Origin: Candidatus Thiodiazotropha taylori | Lineage (GTDB): Bacteria > Pseudomonadota > Gammaproteobacteria > Chromatiales > Chromatiaceae | DNA: 18,109 bases | Assembly (NCBI GenBank): GCA_019100305.1 | Contig: JAHRHW010000037.1 | Location: forward strand, 1 to 18,109 | Direction of reading: 5' to 3' | In this document: positions 1-7,195 of the stretch, in pieces | Numbering within the stretch: the first letter of the stretch is position 1 | Layout: each line of letters begins with the position of its first letter | Notes under the pieces: model-generated | What the model was told of the DNA's origin: nothing | The model's database searches: none | The model's input: only the letters and a program-made list of their open reading frames with translations | Translations under genes and position numbers: made by a program

Positions 1-331
1 GACAGAGTGCCATGTAGACCGCCGCATTGGCCTGGGAACCGGAGTGGGGCTGCACGTTGGCGTAGTCCGCATCGAACAGAGCCTTGGCCCGGTCGATCGC
101 CAACTGCTCGGCCACATCCACATTCTCACAGCCACCGTAGTAGCGTTTGGCGGGATAACCTTCGGCGTATTTGTTGGTCATCACGCCGCCCTGTGCCTGC
201 ATCACCCGAGGGCTGGTGTAGTTCTCAGACGCTATCAGCTCGATGTGCTCTTCCTGACGACGCTCTTCGGCCTCAATGGCTGCCCAAAGTTCATCATCGT
301 AACCTTGAATCTGCATACTCTTATTGAACAT
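1..331 (-). CDS. glyA: Serine hydroxymethyltransferase, N-terminal part (cut by window edge)
   Basis: PLP enzyme of one-carbon metabolism that interconverts serine plus tetrahydrofolate with glycine plus methylene-tetrahydrofolate in the cytoplasm. Only the first 110 codons are in the window; the rest lies to the left. The reading is diagnostic: after a short leader come ELIASENYTSPRVMQAQGG, TNKYAEGYPAKRYYGGCE and HSGSQAN, the conserved N-terminal signature blocks of GlyA. I chose the ATG at 331-329 because a GAGG Shine-Dalgarno lies about six bases upstream; a second ATG five codons later (316-314) is the alternative. It lies in the same orientation as, and downstream of, the chain-length gene, 352 bases away, so it probably has its own promoter. 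Identification is very secure; nothing can be said of the C-terminus or the catalytic lysine. Confidence 0.97.
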   Translation of the reverse strand, partial: MFNKSMQIQGYDDELWAAIEAEERRQEEHIELIASENYTSPRVMQAQGGVMTNKYAEGYPAKRYYGGCENVDVAEQLAIDRAKALFDADYANVQPHSGSQANAAVYMALC

Positions 332-521
332 ATCGCCCTCTTCTACTGCGCACTGGGCTGACCCAGGCGGAAAAACATTCTGTTGATGGTGTTATCTTTT
401 TTGTCGTGTCCTACCAATGGGATTCCGTAATCATGGCGCCATCGGCTGCTGTGACAGACTTTGACAACGCTACGCTCACAGAGCTCCGGATCGATCCTGC
501 TGACCCGTGGAGCAAAGGCGG

Positions 522-530
522 AATATATCA
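522..530 (-). promoter_or_regulatory. Candidate extended -10 promoter for glyA
   Basis: On the minus strand the sequence reads TG, one base, then TATATT, an extended -10 pattern. No good -35 is present at 16-18 bases. Transcription would begin near 515 and give a leader of about 185 bases before the glyA start at 331. This is motif reading only. Confidence 0.3.
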
Positions 531-664
531 AAGATCGGGTTCTGAGTCCTGCCTCAGGGCACTCCTGAAATCCCCGTTTTAATCAAGGAATGGTGGGACG
601 ATCCTTATGCGGCTCGCTGTCTGTAAACAGGCGCTCAATCCACTGCTTGTCCGGGCTCTGAATT

Positions 665-681
665 GAACGCCTTAGGCGCTC
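665..681 (-). terminator. Weak hairpin just after the chain-length gene
   Basis: Read on the minus strand, GAGCGCC, TAA, GGCGTTC forms a seven-pair stem with one G-U pair, two bases past the stop codon. No U-run follows, so intrinsic termination here would be weak. It is a candidate only. Confidence 0.25.
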
Positions 682-683
682 GA

Positions 684-2297
684 TTAATTGCCCATCAACC
701 CGTTCTGCTGGAGAATCAGCAGAATTTCGTCCCGCAAGCCGAACATATAGACGGCAACAATCGCGATGAACAACAGTATCAACAGAACGAACATGGTTAT
801 GAAGCCGCTGATCGCCACCCGCCGCTTGGTCTTCACCTCATCGGTCATGACTCTGGAGACCTGGCCGACCACGGGAAACTCAAGCTCGGTGCCTAGGGTC
901 CGCATATCGAAATAGACCGGCTTCAACTGAGACATCAGGAAGGCCAGGGCGCCACCGATCCCGAGTGCGGCGATCAATACGCCGATGGTCAGCATCAGCC
1001 GCTTGGGTCCAACCGGCAGCAAGGGGACTTTCGGTGGTTCGACCACACGGAACTTCAGGTTGTCGCCCGCCTCGTCGGCCCGCTCGGACATCTTTGCCGA
1101 CTCGAGTCGCTGGACCAACTCCTGATAGTTGGTTTTGTTGATGTTGTAGTCACGATTCAGACGGGTCAGCTCCGCTTCCACCTTGGGCAGGGTATCGAGC
1201 TTCTTTCTGATCTCATCGACCCGATCCTGGTACTCATCGTTGCGCAGACGTATCGCCCTTAAGTCGACTTCGGATTGACGATAGGCAAGCTTCAGCTCCT
1301 CCAGTGCGGAAGAGACCCCAGGGGTGGTGTTGGAGACCGGAGCCACCGTGGTTGCCGGTTGACTGGCGGCCTGCTTTCTCAGCTCCTCGATCTTCGATCT
1401 CAGCTCCTGCACATTCGGATGTTGATCCGTATAGCGCAGCAGCAGTTCATCGAGGCGGGTCTGCATGGCCAGCAGGCGTTGCCCCATGGGTGAGGTGGAG
1501 GCCGCCGAGAGTCCCAGGCTCTCCTGACGAAGCTGCTCCTCGGCCAGGGTGGTGTTGTATTGATTCTTCAGCTCGTCGCGACGGATTCTCGCCTCTTTGT
1601 ACTCCAGCTGAACCGTCTCCAGATCGGCCCAGGCCGATTCCAGGCGCGCGAAGATGCCACCACTCTCCCTCGGCAGGGTGTCGACGTTTTTGCGTTTGAA
1701 TTCGGTCAGCTTGTTTTCCGCTTCGACCAGACGGGACTCATACTCGACAATCTGTTTCTGCAGAAAATCCTGGGCCGCGTCCGATTCGATACGGGTATCC
1801 CCCAGGGCGCTTTCGACGAAGATATCGAGCAGCACCTTCACCACTCGCTGGGCCATGAAGCGGTCGTCGTATTCGAAGGCGATGGTGTAGAAATTCTCTG
1901 TCTCCCGGGTGCCGGGAATGGTGCGGCGATTGACATCGACCACGATGGTCTGCCTCAACCAGTCGATCAGCTTCTCCTCCTCCTCACGGGAAGAGGCCTT
2001 GTGATCCAGGTCGGTCAGCATCAGCAGCCTTTTCAGATTCTCATGACTCAGCAGCGTGCGGGTCATCAGATGCAGGCGCTGGTTCATGTCGTTCTGCACG
2101 GCCAATCCCTGCAGCAGCGGACGCAACACGCTCTCCGTATCCACATAGACCTTGGCTTCCGACTCATACTTTGAGGGCATCGAAAAGACCACGGCCCAGC
2201 CGATCAGCGCCACAATCCAGGAAACGGCAATCGCCTGCCAGCGGAAACGCCAGGCCGAGCGGATATAGTTCTTAATCTTGTAAATAATTTCGTTCAT
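684..2297 (-). CDS. XrtA/EPS-type polysaccharide chain-length determinant (Wzz family)
   Basis: Inner-membrane co-polymerase that sets polymer length in Wzy-type exopolysaccharide assembly. The 537-residue protein has the expected build: a first membrane segment at about residues 20-40, a long periplasmic part rich in charged coiled-coil sequence (about 165-420), and membrane segments at about 434-458 and 496-519. The N-terminal block, with WRFRWQAIAVSWIVALIGW, YVDTESVLRPLLQGLAV and MTRTLLS, matches what I know of the family seen beside exosortase XrtA (PEP-CTERM systems, TIGR03007-like) rather than enterobacterial WzzB. There is no Walker motif, so it is not fused to a tyrosine kinase. No other EPS, exosortase or glycosyltransferase gene of that system flanks it, which is unusual because this gene normally sits inside a long EPS operon. 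The Shine-Dalgarno is weak (CAGG). Confidence 0.88.
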   Translation of the reverse strand: MNEIIYKIKNYIRSAWRFRWQAIAVSWIVALIGWAVVFSMPSKYESEAKVYVDTESVLRPLLQGLAVQNDMNQRLHLMTRTLLSHENLKRLLMLTDLDHKASSREEEEKLIDWLRQTIVVDVNRRTIPGTRETENFYTIAFEYDDRFMAQRVVKVLLDIFVESALGDTRIESDAAQDFLQKQIVEYESRLVEAENKLTEFKRKNVDTLPRESGGIFARLESAWADLETVQLEYKEARIRRDELKNQYNTTLAEEQLRQESLGLSAASTSPMGQRLLAMQTRLDELLLRYTDQHPNVQELRSKIEELRKQAASQPATTVAPVSNTTPGVSSALEELKLAYRQSEVDLRAIRLRNDEYQDRVDEIRKKLDTLPKVEAELTRLNRDYNINKTNYQELVQRLESAKMSERADEAGDNLKFRVVEPPKVPLLPVGPKRLMLTIGVLIAALGIGGALAFLMSQLKPVYFDMRTLGTELEFPVVGQVSRVMTDEVKTKRRVAISGFITMFVLLILLFIAIVAVYMFGLRDEILLILQQNGLMGN

Positions 2298-2445
2298 CTA
2301 ACCCTGCTACTACAGTTTGTCCTGATCATGTTACTGCAGAAAATGAGCGATCCTTTTCTTGATGATTTCGGATCCATTACGACTGTCTGAATCAAGCTAT
2401 CCATTCTAAAGGAGATCCAATCAGTAAAGTAGCCTAATATTCACT

Positions 2446-2460
2446 TGGCAGACAATTTGC
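2446..2460 (+). promoter_or_regulatory. Candidate sigma-54 promoter (-24/-12)
   Basis: The string TGGCAGACAATTTGC has GG and GC separated by exactly ten bases, with the TGGCA and TTGC blocks of the sigma-54 consensus. It reads toward the 232-residue gene at 2779, predicting a start near 2472 and a leader of about 300 bases. Activator sites would be expected further left, near or within the start of the chain-length gene; I could not identify one. Confidence 0.5.
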
Positions 2461-2479
2461 GATGAGTTTTTTGACCTCG

Positions 2480-2520
2480 GGCATGCAGGGAAGTGCTGCC
2501 TACCGCTCCCTGCGCATGCC
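2480..2520 (+). promoter_or_regulatory. Long hairpin at the predicted transcript start
   Basis: GGCATGC plus AGGGA (2480-2491) pairs with TCCCT plus GCATGCC (2507-2520), giving twelve pairs with a two-base bulge and a 15-base loop. No T-run follows on either strand, so it is not a standard terminator. It would sit at the 5' end of a transcript from the sigma-54-like promoter, where it could stabilise the RNA or control translation. Confidence 0.4.
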
Positions 2521-2554
2521 AGCCGCCACGAAACCGGCCCGGAAAAATAAAACC

Positions 2555-2575
2555 TAACTATAAATCATATAGTTA
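2555..2575. promoter_or_regulatory. Perfect 8+8 AT-rich dyad, operator candidate
   Basis: TAACTATA, five-base spacer AATCA, TATAGTTA. The perfect symmetry and short spacer suit a dimeric DNA-binding protein. It lies about 120 bases before the weak sigma-70-like promoter and 204 bases before the start of the next gene. No regulator can be named. Confidence 0.35.
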
Positions 2576-2693
2576 TCAAATTCACCTGAAGTGCTACCGA
2601 AACTTTGCACTGCGCCGGGTGCCAGCCTGGCCCGGATTTGCCACCCTCAAGAAAGTCTAACTCACTCCCATTAAAGGAGTTTTTCACTCTTCC

Positions 2694-2721
2694 TTAACTA
2701 ACTCGATTTTCCTTCTATCCT
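2694..2721 (+). promoter_or_regulatory. Weak sigma-70-like promoter
   Basis: TTAACT, a 16-base spacer and TATCCT, each four of six to consensus, would start RNA near 2728 and give a leader of about 50 bases for the gene at 2779. It is an alternative to the sigma-54-like site further left. Confidence 0.25.
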
Positions 2722-2778
2722 TGCATTAGAAGTGACACCAAAGGCCACAGGCTTAACTTCAATCGAGGTCTATTACGT

Positions 2779-3477
2779 ATGACCATGATTAGTCAGGCAA
2801 AATACGTCGATGGGTTATTCTATCCCGAGTGCCATCCCGGCTGGGGCGGCTGCGCGGAAGAGCTGTTTCACTATACCTCCCGTTATAGCGCCTATACGGA
2901 GGCGCTGTTGCGCAACCTCTCCGACCAGCGTCAATTCAACATGTCGGGCTACCAGGCAGCCAACCTGAGCCATGAACAGCGGCGCTTGATGGCGGCAATC
3001 CTGGCCCACAAACCCTGCTGTCGCACAGCCCGGGATATCACCCAGATCATCCGCGGTGTGATCAACGGCGAACCCCATGTCAGCGAAGCGCTGACAAGCC
3101 ACTATGCGGATCAGCTGAAGGTGATTCCCAAGGATGTGGAGCTGGTCTACAGCGGCAAAGCCCACCCCCATGAGACGCCGGATGTGGCGCCACTGGATCC
3201 TTTGCTGAATCTGGCTTCAAGGCTGCAACTGCCTGTCGCGGTGCGCGGCAGTCATGTGGAGATCCCGTTGAAAGAGCTGGCGCAACATCTGGACTCGAGC
3301 AACACATCACTGCGCAACAGCCTTCAGGAAGCGATTCTGCAACTCCATTTTGCGGGCTATCAGCTTAAGAACCATCCTGGCCTGACCCACCGAGAGGTTC
3401 GGGAACTGAGTATGAAACGCCGCTGCGAACCACCACCGGCAAAATATTCACCGGCCAGGCACCAGCGGCATCACTGA
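2779..3477 (+). CDS. Unrecognised 232-residue protein with a possible C-terminal helix-turn-helix
   Basis: I do not recognise a family. The protein is soluble-looking, with no signal peptide or membrane segment. The first 30 residues carry many aromatics and a Cys-x6-Cys pair (Cys18, Cys25, around ECHPGWGGC); two adjacent cysteines follow at 80-81. Residues about 162-196 (IPLKELAQHLDSSNTSLRNS and on) have the rhythm of a helix-turn-helix or winged helix, which is only an inference. The C-terminal tail is basic and His/Arg/Pro-rich. The start ATG has GAGG ten bases upstream; a second in-frame ATG lies two codons later. Codon use matches its neighbours. It stands alone, divergent from the chain-length gene and convergent with speA, after a long leader region with a sigma-54-like site. 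Confidence 0.75.
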   Translation: MTMISQAKYVDGLFYPECHPGWGGCAEELFHYTSRYSAYTEALLRNLSDQRQFNMSGYQAANLSHEQRRLMAAILAHKPCCRTARDITQIIRGVINGEPHVSEALTSHYADQLKVIPKDVELVYSGKAHPHETPDVAPLDPLLNLASRLQLPVAVRGSHVEIPLKELAQHLDSSNTSLRNSLQEAILQLHFAGYQLKNHPGLTHREVRELSMKRRCEPPPAKYSPARHQRHH

Positions 3478-3478
3478 G

Positions 3479-3493
3479 TCTGTTTACAACAGA
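3479..3493. terminator. Tiny dyad between convergent stops
   Basis: TCTGTT, TAC, AACAGA fills almost the whole 16-base gap between the stop of the rightward unknown gene and the stop of speA. Six A/T-rich pairs with a three-base loop and no adjacent T-run make it a weak terminator at most. Confidence 0.2.
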
Positions 3494-5404
3494 TCAAACC
3501 GCCCCGGGGGACTCATCCTCCAGGTAGGTATAGCCCTTCAGCCCCTCCTGATAGCGGCGAAGAAACCGGTTCGCCTCCCGGGCCGAGATGCGCCCCTGTA
3601 GGCGGGCCTCCTGGAGTTGCCGGCGCATCCGGTCGAGCAGCACTTTTTCATGGAACTGAACATAGTCGAGCACTTCCGCCACCGACTCCCCCTCGACCAC
3701 CTGCTCCAGCTCATAGTGATCCCCATCCATGCGGATGTGCACCGCATGGGTATCGCCGAACAGGTTGTGCAGATCGCCCAGGATCTCCTGGTAGGCACCG
3801 GTGAGGAAGATCCCCAGCAGATAGGACTCCCCCGGCCGCTCGGTGTGTAGCGGCAGGGTTGGAGAGATGCCGTTCTGCAGCGGGAAATCCTCGATCTTGC
3901 CATCGGAATCGCAGGTGATGTCCACCAGTATGGCCTGGCGGTCCGGCTCTTCATCGAGCCGATGGATCGGCATCACCGGAAACACCTGGTTGATCGCCCA
4001 GCTGTCCGGCAGGGATTGAAACACAGAGAAATTGCAGAAGTAGCGATCGGCCATCTTCGAGCTCAGTCCGGGTTCCAGCTGACTCAGCTCCGACTCGTCC
4101 ATCGCTCTCATGATCCTGCTGATGATCCGCCAGTAGAGGTCATCCGCATGGGCGCGATCCGAGAGTGAGGCATGCCCCAGGGCGAACAGTTTGTTGATGT
4201 CCTCCCGATAGGCGGTCACATCGTGTAGCGCCTCCCGCGCCTGCTGCTCATCGAATGAGGTCAGGGTATCCCAGAGTTGACGTAGCTGCAGCGGGCTATC
4301 CGCTTGCGGCTCTTGCGGCGCGGTCTCATTGATGCGCCGGGTAATGCCGATCACATCGACGATCATCACCGCGTGGTGGGCCACCAGTGCTCTACCCGAT
4401 TCAGAGATGATATGGGGATAGGGCAAACCGGACTCATCGCAGACCTGCTTCAAAGCCCAGACCACATCGTTGGCGTACTCCTGCAGACTGTAGTCAACCG
4501 AGGAGTTGCTGCCGGAGATGTTGCCGTCATAGTTGACACCCAGTCCACCACCCACATCCATGAACTCGATGGGCGCACCCAGCTGACGCATTTCGACAAA
4601 GTAACGGGCTGCCTCCTGCATCGCCTCTTTGATATAGCGGATCTGGGGTACCTGGCTGCCGATATGAAAATGGAGCAGTTTCAGTGAGTCGAGTTTATCG
4701 AGCTGCCTGAGTCGGCTGACCGCCTCCAGCAGCTCCGTTGGTGAGAGACCGAATTTGGAGTGGTCACCACCGGAGTCGTGCCACAAGCCATTGCTGGTCG
4801 TCGCCATCCGGCAGCGCAGGCCGATCAACGGCTCCACTTCGAAACGGGCCGCCGCATCGAGAATCAGCTCAAGCTCATTGGGCTTCTCCACCACCACAAA
4901 TACCCGCTTGCCCATCTTTAGACCGATCATCGCCAGATCGACAAACTCCTGGTCTTTGTAGCCGTTGCAGATGATCAGCCCTTCCACATCCTCGAGCATC
5001 GCGAGCGTGGCGTGCAGTTCGGGTTTGGAGCCGGCTTCCAGGCCCCAATGGTAGTCCGCACCGAACTCGACGATCTCCTCCACAACCTGTCGCTGCTGAT
5101 TCACCTTGATCGGATAGACGCCGTAGTAACCCCCTGTATACTCCGCCTCATTGATGGCGATATTGAATCGCTTGCTGATCTGATCCATACGCCGTTTCAG
5201 CATATCCGAAAAGCGTAACAGCAACGGCGGCTTGAGCTGCTGCTCCGCCAGCTCTTCGCAGAGTTTCTTCAGATCGATCCGGCGCAGACCGTCGGTGATC
5301 GCCTCCGCATGGCCCTGATCGTTGATACTGAAAAAACCGTTCCCCCACTGGTTGAGCTGATAGAGCTCTTCGGCCTGCTGTTGATGCCAACGGTTACTAC
5401 TCAT
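3494..5404 (-). CDS. speA: Biosynthetic arginine decarboxylase
   Basis: PLP enzyme that decarboxylates arginine to agmatine, the first step of the agmatine route to putrescine. The 636-residue product has the normal length for SpeA. The PLP lysine is Lys100 in YPIKVNQ; HFHIGSQ, the glycine-rich FMDVGGGLGVNYDG, SESGRALVAHHAV and the late DITCDSDGKIEDF block (with the substrate-site Cys) are all present. The open frame runs on to 5539, but the extra N-terminus lies inside speB. I chose the ATG at 5404 because GGAG lies six bases upstream and the protein then begins like family members. This start overlaps the end of speB by eight bases, so the two are probably translationally coupled with speB first. 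Converges on the unknown gene to its left. Confidence 0.96.
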   Translation of the reverse strand: MSSNRWHQQQAEELYQLNQWGNGFFSINDQGHAEAITDGLRRIDLKKLCEELAEQQLKPPLLLRFSDMLKRRMDQISKRFNIAINEAEYTGGYYGVYPIKVNQQRQVVEEIVEFGADYHWGLEAGSKPELHATLAMLEDVEGLIICNGYKDQEFVDLAMIGLKMGKRVFVVVEKPNELELILDAAARFEVEPLIGLRCRMATTSNGLWHDSGGDHSKFGLSPTELLEAVSRLRQLDKLDSLKLLHFHIGSQVPQIRYIKEAMQEAARYFVEMRQLGAPIEFMDVGGGLGVNYDGNISGSNSSVDYSLQEYANDVVWALKQVCDESGLPYPHIISESGRALVAHHAVMIVDVIGITRRINETAPQEPQADSPLQLRQLWDTLTSFDEQQAREALHDVTAYREDINKLFALGHASLSDRAHADDLYWRIISRIMRAMDESELSQLEPGLSSKMADRYFCNFSVFQSLPDSWAINQVFPVMPIHRLDEEPDRQAILVDITCDSDGKIEDFPLQNGISPTLPLHTERPGESYLLGIFLTGAYQEILGDLHNLFGDTHAVHIRMDGDHYELEQVVEGESVAEVLDYVQFHEKVLLDRMRRQLQEARLQGRISAREANRFLRRYQEGLKGYTYLEDESPGAV

Positions 5405-6305
5405 CGACCACTCCGACCTGGGAACCTGTTTCAGGGTGTTGATTGAATCCTTTGGCCATGCCCCAGAATGAGATGCTCTTTTGCAGCAGCTTGGCGGCCA
5501 GCATATCGGAGACCCGGTTCGCTTCAGGTACCAGTTCAACCATATCCATACCGGCCAGCTCGACCGCCCTATTGCTCAACAGGGTCTGCAGGATGGTCAC
5601 CCCCTGGTGCCATGTCAGCCCTCCCGGCTGTGGCGTACCGACTCCGGGTACCAGCCCCGGATCGAAGCCATCCAGGTCGATGGTCAACCAGACCGGACCT
5701 TGCAGCGACGCCAGTCGCTCAAGCAGTTCACTCCAAATGTCGGGCTGCAACAGCGGCCGATCAAAATAGCTGGTGATCCGGCTCTGCTGTTTGATCAGCT
5801 CCGCTTCCCTCTCATGCAATGAACGGATACCGATCTGCAACAGTGAGTAGCCCTTCTGCCAGAGCCGATACATGGGACAGGCGTGATTAAAGACCGAGCC
5901 CTGGTAACTGGGCCTCAGGTCTGCATGGGCATCGATCTGAACGATGGTGCCCCCCTCAGGCATACGGGCATAGACCATCTCAGGTGTGATCGAGTGCTCT
6001 CCCCCGAGTGCAATGAAAAGATTCTCCCGGGGCAGTTCCGCTACCGTTTGAAACAGTTGTTGATGGAACTCCGATTCTGTCGCTGCAGCCAATGCGACCG
6101 ATGGCAGCACTGCGGACTTGAGATAACGGCTTGGACACCAGCCCATCTCCTCTTCATAGAACTCCAGTTGGCTGCTGGCATCGAGGATCGCTGCAGGTCC
6201 CTGGCTTGTGCCTCCCTGGTAGGTAACAGTCCGCTCATAGGGAACCGGCAGAATAAGCACATCGGCTGATTCAACGGGAGCGTTTGGCAGATCAAGATAT
6301 TTCAT
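5397..6305 (-). CDS. speB: Agmatinase (agmatine ureohydrolase)
   Basis: Binuclear manganese enzyme of the ureohydrolase (arginase) family, hydrolysing agmatine to putrescine and urea. The 302-residue protein shows the metal ligands in order: GGEHS (His104), DAHADLR (Asp125, His127, Asp129) and DLDGFDP (Asp210, Asp212). The NHACPM block at about 140-145 and the late VELAGMDMVELVPE block are typical of agmatinase rather than arginase. Pairing with speA, with the stop lying eight bases inside the speA start, supports the assignment. Agmatinase is first in the operon here. The promoter must lie in the 315-base gap shared with the divergent APE cluster; I see no good sigma-70 match on this strand. 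Formiminoglutamase or guanidinobutyrase is the alternative, made unlikely by context. Confidence 0.94.
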   Translation of the reverse strand: MKYLDLPNAPVESADVLILPVPYERTVTYQGGTSQGPAAILDASSQLEFYEEEMGWCPSRYLKSAVLPSVALAAATESEFHQQLFQTVAELPRENLFIALGGEHSITPEMVYARMPEGGTIVQIDAHADLRPSYQGSVFNHACPMYRLWQKGYSLLQIGIRSLHEREAELIKQQSRITSYFDRPLLQPDIWSELLERLASLQGPVWLTIDLDGFDPGLVPGVGTPQPGGLTWHQGVTILQTLLSNRAVELAGMDMVELVPEANRVSDMLAAKLLQKSISFWGMAKGFNQHPETGSQVGVVDE

Positions 6306-6450
6306 GGCGCAGAGTGTGCCAGAAAAAAACGTTCAGTAAAGCGTATCAATCCGACAACGGACGATGACCTGATCCAGCTGCCTGGCAATCTCCCGATTGA
6401 AAGGCGATCCATCCAGCAGAAACGAAAAACCGAGAGTAAAAAAAACATTG

Positions 6451-6466
6451 GTCGATTCCAATCGAC
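6451..6466. promoter_or_regulatory. Perfect 16-base palindrome between speB and the APE cluster
   Basis: GTCGATT, CC, AATCGAC is fully symmetric, as expected for a dimeric repressor or activator. Read leftward it is followed after four bases by a run of eight T, so it could also fold as a five-pair stem with a six-base loop and act as a leader terminator before speB, or stop antisense RNA. The sequence does not separate these options. Confidence 0.4.
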
Positions 6467-6513
6467 TAACGGTTCAGCTCGCAACGATTGAAAGATCCCA
6501 TAAAGAATAGTGT

Positions 6514-6543
6514 TTGTATCTGGGGTTTTTTCGGTAATATATA
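6514..6543 (+). promoter_or_regulatory. Candidate sigma-70 promoter for the first APE block
   Basis: TTGTAT, an 18-base spacer containing a T6 run, and TATATA. An overlapping TAATAT gives a 15-base spacer. RNA would start near 6550, about 70 bases before the acyl carrier protein. It is the best match in the gap but not strong. Confidence 0.35.
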
Positions 6544-6620
6544 GAGAACCAAGGGGCTGCAGCCACAGGCACTGCTCCAACAACAACTTTTTTAGCTACT
6601 TTCACCGGACAGATAAATAG

Positions 6621-6884
6621 ATGGATAGTGCATCACCCACCGAACTCGAAGTTGCTCAGCTGATCGTTGAGACCCTCAACCTGGAAGACGTAACTGCTGA
6701 GGAGATTGAATCAGAAGCACCCCTGTTCAGAGACGGCCTCGGACTCGACTCGATTGACGCACTGGAACTTTCACTGGGTATCAAACAGAAATACGGCATT
6801 CAATTAAAAGCTGACGACGAGAATCTGACTGAAATCTTCTCCTCTCTATCCAAATTGACCCAGTACATCCGGGATAATCACTGA
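6621..6884 (+). CDS. Acyl carrier protein of the APE cluster
   Basis: Carries the growing polyene chain as a thioester on a phosphopantetheine arm. The 87-residue protein is acidic and of ACP size, with the attachment site GLDSIDALEL (Ser44). It corresponds to ApeE or ApeF of the E. coli system; I cannot say which, so no symbol is given. It is the first gene of the block, and the next gene starts two bases after its stop. It is the only ACP visible in the window, whereas the E. coli cluster has two. A phosphopantetheinyl transferase is not present here and must be supplied from elsewhere. Confidence 0.93.
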   Translation: MDSASPTELEVAQLIVETLNLEDVTAEEIESEAPLFRDGLGLDSIDALELSLGIKQKYGIQLKADDENLTEIFSSLSKLTQYIRDNH

Positions 6885-6886
6885 CT

Positions 6887-7195
6887 GTGTGGTGCGAAAC
6901 AGCAGAAGCCATTGCCAAAGATCACCCCTGTCTGGCCGGACATTTCCCAGGCAATCCCATCGTACCGGGAACCTTGATCCTGGACCGGGTCATCGAACTG
7001 CTTGAGCACCACTTACCCGGCACCAGCATTAATGAAATCATCACGGCCAAGTTCATGCAGCCACTGCTGCCTGAGCAGAGCTTTGAGCTGCGAGCTGAAG
7101 TAAAACCGGCGCAGATCAGTTTCGAGTGTGTTGTTGACGGTCAAACCATAACAGCCGGCAAGCTGGCCTATATCGAGAGTGGATCAAATCCTTGA
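6887..7195 (+). CDS. apeI: ApeI-like 3-hydroxyacyl-ACP dehydratase (hotdog fold)
   Basis: Dehydrates 3-hydroxyacyl-ACP intermediates to extend the conjugated chain. The 102-residue protein contains GHFPGNPIVPGTL (His19), the active-site loop of FabZ-type hotdog dehydratases, followed by the long central helix with ILDRVIELLE and a KFMQPLLPEQ strand. The short length matches the ApeI branch rather than housekeeping FabZ. The start is GTG, two bases after the ACP stop; no ATG lies nearby. The stop overlaps the next start by four bases. A second dehydratase (ApeP type) lies in the other block; in E. coli both types occur together. Confidence 0.85.
   Translation: MWCETAEAIAKDHPCLAGHFPGNPIVPGTLILDRVIELLEHHLPGTSINEIITAKFMQPLLPEQSFELRAEVKPAQISFECVVDGQTITAGKLAYIESGSNP

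Larger units (their letters stand above)
332..683. other. Gene-free stretch between glyA and the chain-length gene
   Basis: This 352-base stretch holds the candidate glyA promoter (522-530) and a short hairpin at 545-560 (CTGAG, six-base loop, CTCAG). A second hairpin lies next to the stop of the upstream gene. A 62-codon open frame on the minus strand covers part of it but starts at TTG inside the -10 element and has no family resemblance. I looked for the glycine riboswitch core and did not find it. Confidence 0.5.
2298..2778. other. Long structured intergenic region
   Basis: This 481-base gap separates two divergently read genes. It contains a sigma-54-like promoter, a long hairpin, a perfect 8+8 dyad, a GC-rich hairpin at 2615-2635 and a weak sigma-70-like promoter, each discussed or listed separately. 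Shine-Dalgarno-like AAAGGAG strings at about 2408 and 2674 are not followed by any start codon at useful distance. I saw no clear promoter for the leftward chain-length gene. Confidence 0.6.
6306..6620. other. Shared divergent regulatory region, speBA / APE cluster
   Basis: This 315-base gap between speB (leftward) and the first APE gene (rightward) is more A/T-rich than the genes. It has homopolymer runs, a perfect 16-base palindrome at 6451-6466 and a possible promoter for the pigment cluster at 6514-6543. A 94-codon frame on the minus strand overlaps the speB start and has no family features; I regard it as chance. Confidence 0.6.

Noticed and set aside
343..531. 62-codon minus-strand frame upstream of glyA
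   Set aside because: It starts at TTG inside the candidate -10 element, has no Shine-Dalgarno and no recognisable features.
1560..2174. 204-codon plus-strand frame opposite the chain-length gene
   Set aside because: Shadow frame; the minus-strand protein has clear family features throughout.
2483..2557. 24-codon frame starting inside the long hairpin
   Set aside because: No Shine-Dalgarno, the start is buried in the stem, and there is no sequence similarity to any small protein I know.
2628..2642. Second sigma-54-like string TGGCCCGGATTTGCC
   Set aside because: The GG to GC spacing is nine bases, not ten, and it overlaps a hairpin.
5405..5539. N-terminal extension of arginine decarboxylase
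   Set aside because: It lies in the speB coding region in another frame; the ATG at 5404 has a good Shine-Dalgarno and gives the normal protein length.
6302..6586. 94-codon minus-strand frame overlapping the speB start
   Set aside because: It fills an A/T-rich divergent promoter region, has odd composition and no family resemblance.
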